Assembly: GCF_000350165.1 (NCBI RefSeq)
Contig: NZ_CAUI01000005.1
Span: forward strand, 806,001-870,000
Length of the DNA: 64,000 nucleotides
Direction of reading: 5' to 3'
Origin: Halanaerobium saccharolyticum subsp. saccharolyticum DSM 6643
Lineage (GTDB): Bacteria; Bacillota; Halanaerobiia; Halanaerobiales; Halanaerobiaceae
The notes below the pieces were generated by a model that had not been told where the DNA came from, ran no database searches, and saw nothing but the letters and a program-made list of their open reading frames with translations. Shown piece by piece: positions 8,607 to 18,492 of the stretch (the stretch's first letter is position 1; each line of letters opens with the position of its first letter). The position numbers were made by a program, and so were the translations under genes.

Positions 8607-9791
8607 ATGATGGAAGATATCAAAAATAAAAAAACTGGATCATTTATTGGTTTTGTGACGACCTTAGTTATAGCATTTCTGCTTTATTTTATAATGAAAA
8701 GTGCAGGCAGTGTAAATGATATTTTAAACTATAACAATATAATATCGGGAATGGGAAGTAATATTAAATCAGAAATATACTGGTTTCTGATGAACTTTAC
8801 AGAAGCACAGTTTTATGCAGGTGTTTTTGCTTCTTCAGGTTTGATTATAGGTGGTTTTTTAGCATGGAGACTTGATGAAAGCAAATCAAAATTTGCTGGT
8901 TTCAGAATTTCTTACGGTAGTCGTCTATGGCCCTGGGTGATTTCTTCTCAAATTTTATCATTATTTATAGGCAATATTCTACTTAATTATACAGGATTAT
9001 TTTTAAATTCGGAATATAATTGGCTGCCAACATTTATTACTGTTGTAAGTGTTGCACCATCTTTAATGCTTCTTTATGGTCCTGGATTAAAAAATCTAAT
9101 TACAGCTTCAATAATTGGTGGAACTATCTGTTTTCCAGTAGGACTCTGGTTTATGGTTAACATCGTTCCAATTTTTGATGTCCATGGTGTTACAGGTAAT
9201 GTTTTTACAATGGCACTTACAGGTATTATTGCTATGTCAATAGCCCGTGTCATTCCATGGGTAGATAAAAGATCAATGCCTGATTTTGAAAATGATCAAC
9301 GAGAATCTCTTTCGGAAAAAGGAAATGCTATCTGGTTTATAAGAAGAGTTTTTGCAGATTTTACAGAAGCTCAGTTTTATGGAAACGAGCTTGCTGGTGT
9401 ATTTATGATAACTGCACTGATAATGGGTTGGTTTATAAATACTGCTCATAGTGGATATGGTAGTGGAGTGGTTCCTGCTATTTTACTTTCCCAATTTATA
9501 GCTTCCTCAGTTGGAATCTATTTTTACTATCACAAATACAGAGATGAAGGATTTTATTCTACTTTTGTTCCAGTAGTGAGCGTTGGACCTGCCTGTGTAT
9601 TGACTTTCGGTGGAACCATACCAGTTGCAATTGCAGCTGGAATTATGGGTGGATTAATAGGTGCTCCAATGGCTGAATTTATTATAAAAAAACTTCCTGA
9701 AGATTTTCACCCTTTTATAGGAAATGTTTCTTCTATGGGAATCAGTACAATTGTTGTAACTGTTATTATGCAGGCAATGCCCTGGTTTTAA
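8607..9791 (+). CDS. Polytopic membrane protein with internal duplication, probable transporter
   Basis: The 394-residue protein has about ten hydrophobic segments. I do not recognise the family. It contains two related halves. The motif NFTEAQFYAGVFASSGLIIG (about residue 63) is echoed by DFTEAQFYGNELAGVFMITA (about residue 252). TFITVVSVAPSLMLLYGPG (about 145) is echoed by TFVPVVSVGPACVLTFGGT (about 318), each followed by a Gly-rich helix (IIGGTICFPVG and IMGGLIGAP). Such inverted or tandem repeats are typical of secondary transporters. It is the last gene of the amidohydrolase/M20 operon, with AGGAGG 6 bases upstream of the ATG, and is followed by a strong terminator. It probably imports the operon's substrate. 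Confidence 0.6.
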   Translation: MMEDIKNKKTGSFIGFVTTLVIAFLLYFIMKSAGSVNDILNYNNIISGMGSNIKSEIYWFLMNFTEAQFYAGVFASSGLIIGGFLAWRLDESKSKFAGFRISYGSRLWPWVISSQILSLFIGNILLNYTGLFLNSEYNWLPTFITVVSVAPSLMLLYGPGLKNLITASIIGGTICFPVGLWFMVNIVPIFDVHGVTGNVFTMALTGIIAMSIARVIPWVDKRSMPDFENDQRESLSEKGNAIWFIRRVFADFTEAQFYGNELAGVFMITALIMGWFINTAHSGYGSGVVPAILLSQFIASSVGIYFYYHKYRDEGFYSTFVPVVSVGPACVLTFGGTIPVAIAAGIMGGLIGAPMAEFIIKKLPEDFHPFIGNVSSMGISTIVVTVIMQAMPWF

Positions 9792-9812
9792 AATTAAATA
9801 AAGTATTTTTCT

Positions 9813-9850
9813 AACCAGTCAAAAATTAAAATTTGACTGGTTATTTTTTT
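9813..9850 (+). terminator. Rho-independent terminator of the amidohydrolase operon
   Basis: AACCAGTCAAA (9813-9823) pairs with TTTGACTGGTT (9832-9842) and is followed by ATTTTTTT. Confidence 0.9.
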
Positions 9851-9870
9851 AAAAAAATAAAATTAATTAT

Positions 9871-10075
9871 AATATATTTAGTAAAAAAACACCAGTTCGC
9901 GACATACTGCTGTCACTTCCCCATGTTACTATTTAAATAGAAAGTAGTAATAGATAAAGATAATATTTCATCATTTATTTTTCTAATAAAAGGAAAAGTG
10001 TAATTAATCTAGAAATATATAATAATGATGTATATTTTTTAACTAAAGCCCAATATAAGAGGGGAAGTGGTAGCA
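9871..10075 (+). repeat. Duplicated leader/promoter region, copy A
   Basis: This non-coding stretch shares blocks with 24255-24419 (copy C) and 33571-33780 (copy B). With B it shares AATATATTTAG and a segment ending TTYGCGACATA. With C it shares TAATAAARGGAAAA, AACTAAAG, CAATATRA and the GGGGARTGKTAGCA ribosome-binding segment right before the start codon. It is the upstream region of the 200-residue unknown gene at 10076. Confidence 0.6.
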
Positions 10076-10675
10076 ATGGCCAAAAATAATCCATTCTTAC
10101 CTGCTAAGACCATAAATAAAACAGAAGATTATCAGCCTTTCTATAATTCCAAAGCATATTTAAAACAAAAAGTAGGTTCTTTAACTTATTTTAAGGATCA
10201 AATTCCTGAGCTCAGAAAAATTGCTGAAAAAGTAGGCTATCAAGACTTTAATCAGTTTATAAAACACCGTAAATTATGGCATAACTTTGATAGAAAAATT
10301 CCGATTAGTTATCTAACAGCAATAGGTGTGGAACTTGAAGTTTTAGAATTTACTATTGAACTTGACCAAAATGACTATCAAAAAGCTCTAAAAGTCCCAC
10401 GATATCCTAAATCATACATCATTCAAACTAGACCAATTCCTCTTGCCAGAAGACTTCCAGATAATATTTCAGAAGATAAAGCAATAGAATTAGTAAAAAG
10501 AAAGGCAATTATAGAAAATATAAGCTGTGTGATCAATTATCCATCTCTTAAAAAGATTTTTATTGACACTGATGGTTCAGTTTTACCTGCTTATTACCAA
10601 CCAGAGATCAAAATTAAAGGGAAATACATTGTTCCAAGCAAGATTAATGGTTATGAAAGTAATATAAGCTTATGA
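10076..10675 (+). CDS. Conserved hypothetical protein, paralog of the 24420-25019 gene
   Basis: The 199-residue soluble protein belongs to no family I recognise. It is closely similar along its whole length to the product of 24420-25019. Shared blocks include EDYxPFYNSK, DFNQFIKHRKLWH, ELDQNDYQKAL and KSYIIQTRP. No signal peptide or membrane segment is visible, and Lys, Tyr and Ile are abundant. GTG 10067 is possible, but ATG 10076 fits the GAGGGGA site (10-base spacing) and aligns with the GTG start of the paralog. Upstream lies the duplicated leader. A frameshifted gene follows 31 bases downstream. Function unknown; the duplication together with its leader suggests a unit copied as a cassette. 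Confidence 0.8.
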   Translation: MAKNNPFLPAKTINKTEDYQPFYNSKAYLKQKVGSLTYFKDQIPELRKIAEKVGYQDFNQFIKHRKLWHNFDRKIPISYLTAIGVELEVLEFTIELDQNDYQKALKVPRYPKSYIIQTRPIPLARRLPDNISEDKAIELVKRKAIIENISCVINYPSLKKIFIDTDGSVLPAYYQPEIKIKGKYIVPSKINGYESNISL

Positions 10676-10706
10676 TTTATAAAACATTAAATCTGGAGGT
10701 ATAAAA

Positions 10707-11316
10707 ATGGATTTATCCTGGAGAAAAGATTTATACCATTTAGTAAATAATAAAAAGAACAAGATTAGTTATCGGAATAGTTCTGCTGCCAGCCGCAGAA
10801 TAAGAGGACAGTACGGAAGTGACAGAAGCTTTTTTGGTTATCGAACCATCCTGCTTTATTTTCAGATGAATTCAAATTATTCAATTGAAGGTATAACTTT
10901 TAATTTAATACTTGATACATTAAAAAAATTTACTGATCCAGGGAAAACTGATATGCGGAGATTTTTACCGATATATTTTAATAATACAGAAGGTAATTTA
11001 GTGCCAAGTAAAAAGTTAGCTAACAATAATTTTTCTGTTATTAATAAATTTGAAGAATACTCCAGCAAAAATGCAGAAAACTTCTTTCAGTATTCACAAA
11101 AACTGAATGAGTTAAATCCCAATATATATATTTATTTATGCCAAACAGGAATTTCCAGCTCCTAATGATTTGTGTGTGTTCTTTTTTGAGGAGAATACTT
11201 TATCAGTTTCAGATGAAGTTAAAAAGGAATTAGACTGGATGCGGAACAATGCAGTTTGGATTAGTTTTAAAAATGATGAAATCAAAAACATTTCTGATCA
11301 GGCTCCAGAAGCTTAA
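10707..11316 (+). pseudogene. Frameshifted gene of unknown function
   Basis: The first reading frame runs from ATG 10707 (AGGAGG-type site upstream: TGGAGGT) to a stop at 11163-11165, giving 152 residues. Around 11130-11145, in an AT-rich ATATATATTTATTTA stretch, the coding pattern switches frame. The continued frame reads IYAKQEFPAPNDLCVFFEEN and ends with a stop at 11314-11316 just before addB. Joined, the product would be about 202 residues. The length is near that of the preceding paralog family, but I see no clear sequence similarity. Either a genuine frameshift or a sequencing slip in the AT run explains it. Confidence 0.65.
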
Positions 11317-11344
11317 TATAATTTAATATTAGAGGAATGATATT

Positions 11345-13984
11345 ATGTCAGAAAATAAAAATTTAGAGCTTAAAGAAATAATCAAAAAATATCCCCAAAA
11401 AAGAAAAATGCTGCTTATGCCTTCTTTCAGCTCAGGCAGGCAGCTTTTACATAATTTAAATCAAGAGGGAATAAAAATTTTTAATTGTGACTTAGAAACA
11501 CCACTGGGACTGCTTAAAAAATCTTTGGAGCTGCAGCTTTTTAATGATAATTTAACTTTAATTGAAAATCAGCAGGCATCATATTTAATTTATCGAGTGC
11601 TAATTGAACTTAAAGCTGAAGCTAAACTTAAATATTTTGATCAGCTGCAGTTAAGCAGCGGCAGTATAAATCTCTTAGCTGGAACAATTTTAGAATATAG
11701 AATGGCAGGTTATAATACTGAAGATATTGAGGCCAATAAATTTATTAAGGCTGAAAAGACAGAAGATTTGAAATTAATAAATAAAAGCTATCAGGAAAAA
11801 CTTAAACAGGAAAACTATCTCGATCAGGCAGCAGCCTATCACTTGGCCTTAACAATGGAGAAATTTAATCTGAAAGAGGCTGTAATTATCCAGCCTGAAG
11901 ATATTGAACTTTCCTCTTTAGAAAGGAAATTTTTAAATAAAATTAAAAGTCAGTCTTCTGCAGCATATAATTTTAAACTGAATAGAAATAATGAAGAGAA
12001 CTTTGAGGCAGAATTCTTAGCTGCCTATGGCAGTACAAATGAAGTTAACAATATTTTAAGAAAAATAACTGAAGCTGATTTTAAAGCTGATCAAACAACA
12101 GTATATTATCTTAGTCAGGAACCCTATAGCCAGCAGTTTTATAATTTAGCTCAAAACTATAATTTAGCTGTCAGCTTTGCCGGCGGTATTTCAATCAATA
12201 ATACTAAAGCAGCTGCAGTATATTATAACTACCTGGCTGAGCTGAGAGAAAACCCTAATTATGAAAATCAGCTTAGAGCTGCAGATGTTGCTCATACACT
12301 TTTAAATATAATTGCTCAGCTAAAAGTGAAAAAAGATATAGATCAGGAAGCAAAAAATATAATTCTAAGGAAATTAAAGCTTTTTATTAAGTACTTTGAT
12401 TTATTAGAGGCTAAAGAAGTGGTAATCAGGAGGCTGCAGGATTTAATCAAAGATGAAAGAGTAAATATTTCGGGTCCTGAACCGGGGAAAATATATTTAG
12501 CGCCCTCTACCGCTGCCCTATATTCAAATAGAAAAAATGAAATTTTTATTGGTTTAGAAGAAAACAATATCTCTGAATCTCAGAGTGAAAATCCGGTTAT
12601 TCTAGATTTTGAAAGAAATTACTATCCAAATTTAAGCTTGAGCACTGAAAAAAATAAAAAAGCACTGCTGGATTTAGAAACGGTAATATATAAAAATAGT
12701 GCCAATAAACTTTTAAGCTACTCTAATTACAGCATCCAGGACAGCAGAGAACAGCTGCCTTCATTTCTGCTCTTAGATGCCTACCGGAAAAGAGAAACTG
12801 ATCAGACGCTGACATTTAAAGATTTTAAAGCTGATGCAGTTAAAACAACTGCCTTTGCCCCTGATTCAGCTGCTAATTCATTAAATTTAAATGAGTATTT
12901 TTTAAGCAATTTTAAAGCTGCTGACAAGATAACTAATAAAAAAGAGCTGCTTTTAAACTTTTATCCTAATTTTGAAAAAGGGCTGGAATTTTTAGATGCT
13001 GAATTAGAGCCTGAATTTAATAAATACAGCGGCAGATTAAGCTCCATTTTTAAAAGTGAAGCTCAGCTGCAGGCTGAAGAGCCTGTTTATTCCAGCAGCA
13101 GGCTGGAAACAATAGCGAAATGCCCTTATAAATATTTTTTAAATTATGTTTTAGGAATTTCAGCTCCAGAGGAAGCTGAACTTGATCCATTCAGCTGGCT
13201 TTCTCCTTTAGAACAGGGTACACTGCTCCATTCTGTTTTTGAACATTTCATTAAAGAGATGATAGAAAGCAGTAAGCAGCTGGATTCTGAAGAAAAAAGA
13301 AGGCTGATCAATAAAATTTTAAATGAAGAAGCAGAAAAAATGAGGTTAGAGGTCATCCCACCTTCAGAACTTATCTATCAGTTAAAGCTAAAAGAATTAA
13401 GAGAAAGAACTGATCTATTTTTGAGTCTAATCGAAATGGAATTAAAAGATTCGGAACCCGTATTTGTAGAAAGATTTTTTGATAACTATATCTTAAAACT
13501 AAATTCTGGCAGAGAAATCAAACTTCGGGGTAAGATTGATAGAATTGATAGGCTTAATGACGGAAGTTACAGAATAATTGACTATAAAACTGGTGGGGAT
13601 TACAGCTACAGTGAGCAGGAATATTTTAAAGAGGGTACTCAGCTGCAGCCTGCACTTTATTCTGCTGCCTTTGCAGAAGAACTTGAGGCAGAAGTAAGAG
13701 AATTTCTCTATCTTTTTGTTAATCAGGGGGCAGTTAAAAAGAAATATATCAGAAAGAATAATAGAAAAGAAAAACTTAAAGAAATATTAGATATTTTATT
13801 AAATACAGCTGAAGCAGGTACATTTATAGCAGCAGCTTATGATAAAGATAATAAGGAATGTAAGTACTGTGACTACAATCAGCTGATCTGTGAAAGAGAA
13901 AAAGATGATAAATTATCAGAGCTTTTTAAAACTTCTGCAGAAGCTGCTGTAAAAAAGCTGAGGGGGCTTAAAGACTATGAATAA
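11345..13984 (+). CDS. addB: AddB-like ATP-dependent nuclease subunit
   Basis: The 879-residue protein ends in a RecB-type nuclease: IIDYKTGGDYSY (about residue 743) with the preceding D of LRGKIDRID. Cysteines at about 592 (AKCPYKYF) and in CKYCDYNQLICE (about 839-850) form the four-cysteine iron-sulfur staple typical of AddB. The N-terminus has PSFSSGRQLL where AddB helicase-like subunits have a P-loop; no GKT/S is present, so that site is probably inactive. At 879 residues it is shorter than Bacillus AddB (about 1160). It overlaps addA by 8 bases. AddAB resects double-strand breaks for RecA-dependent repair and degrades foreign linear DNA. Confidence 0.85.
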   Translation: MSENKNLELKEIIKKYPQKRKMLLMPSFSSGRQLLHNLNQEGIKIFNCDLETPLGLLKKSLELQLFNDNLTLIENQQASYLIYRVLIELKAEAKLKYFDQLQLSSGSINLLAGTILEYRMAGYNTEDIEANKFIKAEKTEDLKLINKSYQEKLKQENYLDQAAAYHLALTMEKFNLKEAVIIQPEDIELSSLERKFLNKIKSQSSAAYNFKLNRNNEENFEAEFLAAYGSTNEVNNILRKITEADFKADQTTVYYLSQEPYSQQFYNLAQNYNLAVSFAGGISINNTKAAAVYYNYLAELRENPNYENQLRAADVAHTLLNIIAQLKVKKDIDQEAKNIILRKLKLFIKYFDLLEAKEVVIRRLQDLIKDERVNISGPEPGKIYLAPSTAALYSNRKNEIFIGLEENNISESQSENPVILDFERNYYPNLSLSTEKNKKALLDLETVIYKNSANKLLSYSNYSIQDSREQLPSFLLLDAYRKRETDQTLTFKDFKADAVKTTAFAPDSAANSLNLNEYFLSNFKAADKITNKKELLLNFYPNFEKGLEFLDAELEPEFNKYSGRLSSIFKSEAQLQAEEPVYSSSRLETIAKCPYKYFLNYVLGISAPEEAELDPFSWLSPLEQGTLLHSVFEHFIKEMIESSKQLDSEEKRRLINKILNEEAEKMRLEVIPPSELIYQLKLKELRERTDLFLSLIEMELKDSEPVFVERFFDNYILKLNSGREIKLRGKIDRIDRLNDGSYRIIDYKTGGDYSYSEQEYFKEGTQLQPALYSAAFAEELEAEVREFLYLFVNQGAVKKKYIRKNNRKEKLKEILDILLNTAEAGTFIAAAYDKDNKECKYCDYNQLICEREKDDKLSELFKTSAEAAVKKLRGLKDYE

Positions 13985-16900
13985 AATATTAGAAGATCAG
14001 GCTGCCCGTGATGCCATTGAAAATGACTTAATGAGCAACTTTTTAGTAGAAGCAGGAGCTGGATCAGGCAAAACCTACAGCTTGGTCAAACGCTTTATTT
14101 CTCTGGTTAAAAATGGAGAATCTGAGGGCAAAATAGCAATTATAACTTTTACCAGAAAAGCGGCAGCAGAACTTAAATTAAGGATACAGATCAAACTGGA
14201 ATCTGAATTAAATAATCAAGAATTAGGTTCAGCAGAAGCTGAAAATATTAAAGAAGCTTTAAGTAATTTCAGCAGTTATTATATTGGGACAATCCATGCC
14301 TTTGCTGCTCGAATTTTAAGAGAAAGGCCGATAGAAGCAGCTGTAGATCCTGACTTTCAGGAACTTTCAGGCAGAGAAGAAAAAGAACTCAACCGCAGAA
14401 GCTATCAGCTGTACTTAAATCAACTCCGCTTAAATCAGCCAGAGAAACTTGAAAAATTAGAAGAAATCGGGATTGATCCCCACAGTTTAAAAGACTATTT
14501 TGTGGATTTAACTCAATACCCTGATGTAGAATTTCAAACAGCCTCTAATGATAAGCCTGATTTTGATCTGGCTGTTAATGAAATTAAAGAATTAATTAAG
14601 AAAGCTAAAATATTTATGCCGGATCAGGAGCCGGAAAAAGGTTATGATAAAGCTCAAAAAAGGATATTAAAGGCTGAAAATATTATTAAATACAATAACC
14701 TTAAAGATAATAAATTAAAAAAGGCAGAACTTCTATCAGTCTTTGATAATAAAACCGATGTTACCCTCAACCGGTGGCAAGATAAAAAACAGGCTAAAAT
14801 ATTTAGAGATCAGATTTTAGTAAAGCTTAGAGAAGAATATATTGAGCCAGCACTGAAGGATTGGAATTTGTACAGGCATCGGATTATCCTATCTTTTCTG
14901 CAGCAGGGAATAGATCATTTTAGAAGTCAAAAATTAGCAGAGGGAAAGTTAAGCTTTCATGATCTGCTGCATATTACAGCTAAAACTTTAAAAAATAATC
15001 CAGAGCTTAGAAAATATTTTAAAAAGAAATACAGCACCATTATGGTAGATGAATTTCAGGATACCGATCCCCTACAGGCAGAAATAATCTTTTATTTAAC
15101 TGCTGAAAATATTGAGGAAAGAATTTACCAGAAGCTCCGACCTGAAGCTGGATCACTTTTTGTAGTGGGAGATCCAAAACAGTCGATTTATCGCTTCCGC
15201 CGAGCAGATATCAATATCTATAATCAGGTTAAAAAGCAGATTAAAGAAAGTGGAGGTGAAGTACTCAAACTTTACAGTAATTTTAGAACAGTGCCTGAGC
15301 TGACAGAGTATTTGAGTGATGTATTTAAGGATATTTTTGTTAATGAGGAGTCTTTAAATCAGGAGATCTATGCTCCCTTAGTCAGTGTTAGAGATCAGAG
15401 CAGTTTTCAACTTAAGGGAATCAAAACACTAACTGTTGCTGCAGATTACAGTAAAAAAGATGAGATCAGAGCAAAAGATGCCGCTCATATTGCAGATTTT
15501 ATTGAAGCTGTAGTTGAAAATAAATTTAAATTGAGCCGGGCAGAAGCCAGTAAAAAAGATGAAAAAGCTGATTACAGTGATTTTATGATTATCCTCCGCT
15601 ATAAAGAGGGGATACAGGAATATATCAAAGCCCTTAAAGATCGAGGAATTCCTGTGGATGTTACTGGAGGCAGCACATTTGAAAGATCAGCAGTTGAATT
15701 AAGAGATCTGCATAAAGTATTAAAGGTTGTTAATCAGCCTGAACCAGCTTATTTAGTAGGCGCTCTAAAAACTATCTATTTTGCTTTTGATGATCAGGAG
15801 TTTTTTGAATGCAGAAAAGCTGGAGCAAATTTTGAGCTTTTTAAAGATGAAGAACTTGGAATTAAAAGATATGATCAGAGTTTAGAAAAATTAAAAAAAT
15901 ATTATCACTGGAAAAAAGAATATTCAGCAGCTGTAGTACTTGAAAAAATAATAGAAGATCTAGGCATCTTTCCCTTTGTATTTACGCAGGAGCTGGCAGG
16001 AAACAGAGCCAGCAGCATCTTATATTTTTTAGAGGCTGTAAAAGCAGAAGAAGCTGAATCATATTTTAGTTTTAAGCTGCTTCTATCCAGGCTGGAAGAA
16101 TTCTTTGAAGATGGAATTGAAGAAGAACTTGATTTAGAACCAACTGCTGATGCTGTTAGAATTTTAAATCTGCACCGAGCCAAGGGCTTAGAAGCACCTG
16201 TCGTAATTCTAGCTGACCCTGCTAAATCAGGCAGACACAGTCCACAAAAACATATATCCAGAGAAGAGCAGGAAAGCAGAGGTTATTATCTTTTCAAGGA
16301 AGGCTATCATCAAACACTGGGTCAGCCACCTGAATGGGAAAAATATCAGGAGCTAGAAAGCTTAGAAAATGATGCTGAAGAGGAAAGATTGCTCTACGTT
16401 GCTGCAACCAGAGCCAAGAATATGCTTCTTGTCAGCAGTTCAGCCAAAAAACCTGATAAAAGTCCCTGGCACAGAATACTGAAGCCAGAAACTGCTGAAT
16501 TAGATCTTGATTTTTACAGAGAAAATTTAAATCAGAAAAATGAAATCAGCAGAGAAATATCAATCGCTGAGCTGGAAACCTTTAAACAAAATAATCAAGA
16601 CTGGGCTGACAGTCTGGCAGAAAACACCTATCAGCTAAAAACAGCTACAGATTATAATAAAAAAGAATTATATCAGCATTTAAATGCTGAAAATAAAAAT
16701 GGAATGAATTTTGGTAATGCTGCTCACAAATTAATGGAGTATTTGATTGAAGAGATCAAGAGAAAACCAGAAGCAAGTAAAATTTATTTGAAGAAGTATA
16801 TTGACCAATATTTAAAATTAATAGTGAATAAGTATGAACTCAAAGAAGATGATCAGCTTTCACTGCAAAAAATGATTAATGATTTTTTAGAGTCAGAACT

Positions 16901-17177
16901 TTTTCAGAAGCTCCAAACTGCAGAAAAAGCAGAAACTGAGCTTGCTTTTTACTTAAAAATTGATGAATCAACTTATTTAAATGGAATCATTGATTTAGCT
17001 TTTAAGCTCGAGAATAAGTGGACTATTATTGATTTTAAAACAGGCAGACCTGAAAACAAAGAAGATAAATTAACAAAGGAAAAGGCATATCAGCCCCAGT
17101 TAGATGTCTACAGACGGGCCTGGAAGCAGATACAGGGAAGAAAACCTGATGAGACCAAACTTTACTGGCTGGATTAA
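13977..17177 (+). CDS. addA: AddA-like UvrD-type helicase/nuclease subunit
   Basis: The 1066-residue protein has superfamily 1A helicase motifs in order: Walker A EAGAGSGKTYSL near residue 28, TFTRKAAAEL (Ia), TIHAFAARIL, Walker B MVDEFQDTDPLQ near 356, GDPKQSIYRFRRAD (III), LYSNFRTVPEL (IV), LNLHRAKGLEAPVV (V) and LLYVAATRAKN (VI). The C-terminus is a RecB nuclease: FGNAAHKLMEYL, NGIIDLAF, WTIIDFKTGRP (about 1016) and YQPQLDVYRRAW. It pairs with AddB in DNA break processing. The ATG lies within the end of addB, indicating translational coupling. The next gene begins 15 bases later. Confidence 0.93.
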   Translation: MNKILEDQAARDAIENDLMSNFLVEAGAGSGKTYSLVKRFISLVKNGESEGKIAIITFTRKAAAELKLRIQIKLESELNNQELGSAEAENIKEALSNFSSYYIGTIHAFAARILRERPIEAAVDPDFQELSGREEKELNRRSYQLYLNQLRLNQPEKLEKLEEIGIDPHSLKDYFVDLTQYPDVEFQTASNDKPDFDLAVNEIKELIKKAKIFMPDQEPEKGYDKAQKRILKAENIIKYNNLKDNKLKKAELLSVFDNKTDVTLNRWQDKKQAKIFRDQILVKLREEYIEPALKDWNLYRHRIILSFLQQGIDHFRSQKLAEGKLSFHDLLHITAKTLKNNPELRKYFKKKYSTIMVDEFQDTDPLQAEIIFYLTAENIEERIYQKLRPEAGSLFVVGDPKQSIYRFRRADINIYNQVKKQIKESGGEVLKLYSNFRTVPELTEYLSDVFKDIFVNEESLNQEIYAPLVSVRDQSSFQLKGIKTLTVAADYSKKDEIRAKDAAHIADFIEAVVENKFKLSRAEASKKDEKADYSDFMIILRYKEGIQEYIKALKDRGIPVDVTGGSTFERSAVELRDLHKVLKVVNQPEPAYLVGALKTIYFAFDDQEFFECRKAGANFELFKDEELGIKRYDQSLEKLKKYYHWKKEYSAAVVLEKIIEDLGIFPFVFTQELAGNRASSILYFLEAVKAEEAESYFSFKLLLSRLEEFFEDGIEEELDLEPTADAVRILNLHRAKGLEAPVVILADPAKSGRHSPQKHISREEQESRGYYLFKEGYHQTLGQPPEWEKYQELESLENDAEEERLLYVAATRAKNMLLVSSSAKKPDKSPWHRILKPETAELDLDFYRENLNQKNEISREISIAELETFKQNNQDWADSLAENTYQLKTATDYNKKELYQHLNAENKNGMNFGNAAHKLMEYLIEEIKRKPEASKIYLKKYIDQYLKLIVNKYELKEDDQLSLQKMINDFLESELFQKLQTAEKAETELAFYLKIDESTYLNGIIDLAFKLENKWTIIDFKTGRPENKEDKLTKEKAYQPQLDVYRRAWKQIQGRKPDETKLYWLD

Positions 17178-17191
17178 GAGAGGAGCTGGAT

Positions 17192-17524
17192 ATGGAATAT
17201 TATAAGTATGTAGACAAAAGTGATGATAATAATAATTTTGATGATTCACATTCAATAAAGAGCGACTATATTGAGCTTGATGACGGCAGAAAAGTTAAAG
17301 CTGACTTCTGGGCAGAACATGAATATGCTTTTTTATCCTATTATTTTTCAGTTCAGGGATTAGAAGACTTGAGCAAAGAGAAACTGATCAAATACTTAAG
17401 TGACAATGGGATTAAAGATTTAGATGATCCAGATAAGTACCCGCTGGATATTATCAGCATCAGGAAAGCTAAGGATAAAAACAGTAATGATTTTTATGTT
17501 TTGACAATTAAAATGGAGGAATAA
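17192..17524 (+). CDS. Small acidic hypothetical protein downstream of addA
   Basis: The 110-residue acidic protein is Asp-rich at its N-terminus. I do not recognise the family. A strong site (GAGGAG, 7 bases before ATG) and a 15-base gap from addA suggest co-transcription. Its last 25 codons (ISIRKAKDKNSNDFYVLTIK) are echoed in decayed form at 19141-19209, beyond the two nuclease-unit genes. That indicates a duplicated or split neighbour around an inserted segment. No signal peptide is seen. Confidence 0.65.
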   Translation: MEYYKYVDKSDDNNNFDDSHSIKSDYIELDDGRKVKADFWAEHEYAFLSYYFSVQGLEDLSKEKLIKYLSDNGIKDLDDPDKYPLDIISIRKAKDKNSNDFYVLTIKMEE

Positions 17525-17553
17525 ACTAAGTTTAATATATGGAGTGAGGTAAA

Positions 17554-18486
17554 TTGGATTTTAAAAATAATAGTTTTGATGCAAATAAAAACATAGATAA
17601 ATTTAAAAATGTTATTAAGAGTATAAAAAAAGCTTCCACCAATAAGGAGTATACAATTCAAAACAAAATAAAGAAAATTAAAGAGTCCTATATTAAAAAT
17701 TGGGAAGAAGAAAATCAACTTATCCTTAATAAAATTACAAAGCAAATTAATTTTAAATCTGGCATCCCCTTACCTGTTTTATCTATTTGTGGTAAGGGAA
17801 CGAGAGAAATAAGGTTTACAGAATATTTATCATATTTTCTTAATCCTAAAAATAGTCATGGGATTAGCGATAAACTTTTGAAATCTATATTCTCTCAAGA
17901 AGCTAAAAAACATAATTTGAGACCAGACTGGAATCAAGAAGTGGAAGTATTCTCAGAATTTAATCTAGGAGCTATAGAAAAAAATAATAAAAAAATTTAT
18001 GGTTATGCAGACATTGTAATTTTGTCTGATGATTTTATAATGATAATCGAACATAAAATATTAAGTAATGAAAGCGATCATCCGGATTCAGATTTAAAAC
18101 AGTTAGAAAGATATAATCAAATTTTAAAAAATAATAAGAAATTTAAAGATAGAAAGCAAATAAAAGTATATTTAGTTCCTGAAGTTTCTAATAATATTAA
18201 TAATGAGTGGAGTTCTATGACTCATCAAGAATTAGTAAATAAGGGATTAGAATTAATTAATGATAACACTTTATCTGTGACAGCAAAAGAAAATTTAATA
18301 CGACTATTAATGGATCTCGCAATTGGTCCTTATGAAATATTAGAATCAAATTTAACTAAACTTTTTAATTTAGCTTGTGATTTACAAAATAATGGGTTTA
18401 AATTAAATAAAGCATTAAAATTTGAAAATCTTTTAGAAGAAAATGAATTAATAATCGATTTATTAACTATTAGAAAAGGAGAGTAA
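17554..18486 (+). CDS. PD-(D/E)XK nuclease family protein (PDDEXK_4 type)
   Basis: The 310-residue protein has an N-terminal coiled helix, then the PDDEXK_4-like core. REIRFTEYLSYFLNPKNSHG supplies the entry helix with its acid. YGYADIVILSDDFIMIIEHK (about 149-168) gives D followed by E-x-K, the metal-binding set. The start is TTG 17554 with GGAGTGAGG upstream. The next gene begins 6 bases after the stop, so the two form a tight unit. The base composition is more AT-rich than addAB upstream. It is likely a defence or restriction-type nuclease. The specific system is not recognised. Confidence 0.75.
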   Translation: MDFKNNSFDANKNIDKFKNVIKSIKKASTNKEYTIQNKIKKIKESYIKNWEEENQLILNKITKQINFKSGIPLPVLSICGKGTREIRFTEYLSYFLNPKNSHGISDKLLKSIFSQEAKKHNLRPDWNQEVEVFSEFNLGAIEKNNKKIYGYADIVILSDDFIMIIEHKILSNESDHPDSDLKQLERYNQILKNNKKFKDRKQIKVYLVPEVSNNINNEWSSMTHQELVNKGLELINDNTLSVTAKENLIRLLMDLAIGPYEILESNLTKLFNLACDLQNNGFKLNKALKFENLLEENELIIDLLTIRKGE

Positions 18487-18492
18487 ATTGTT

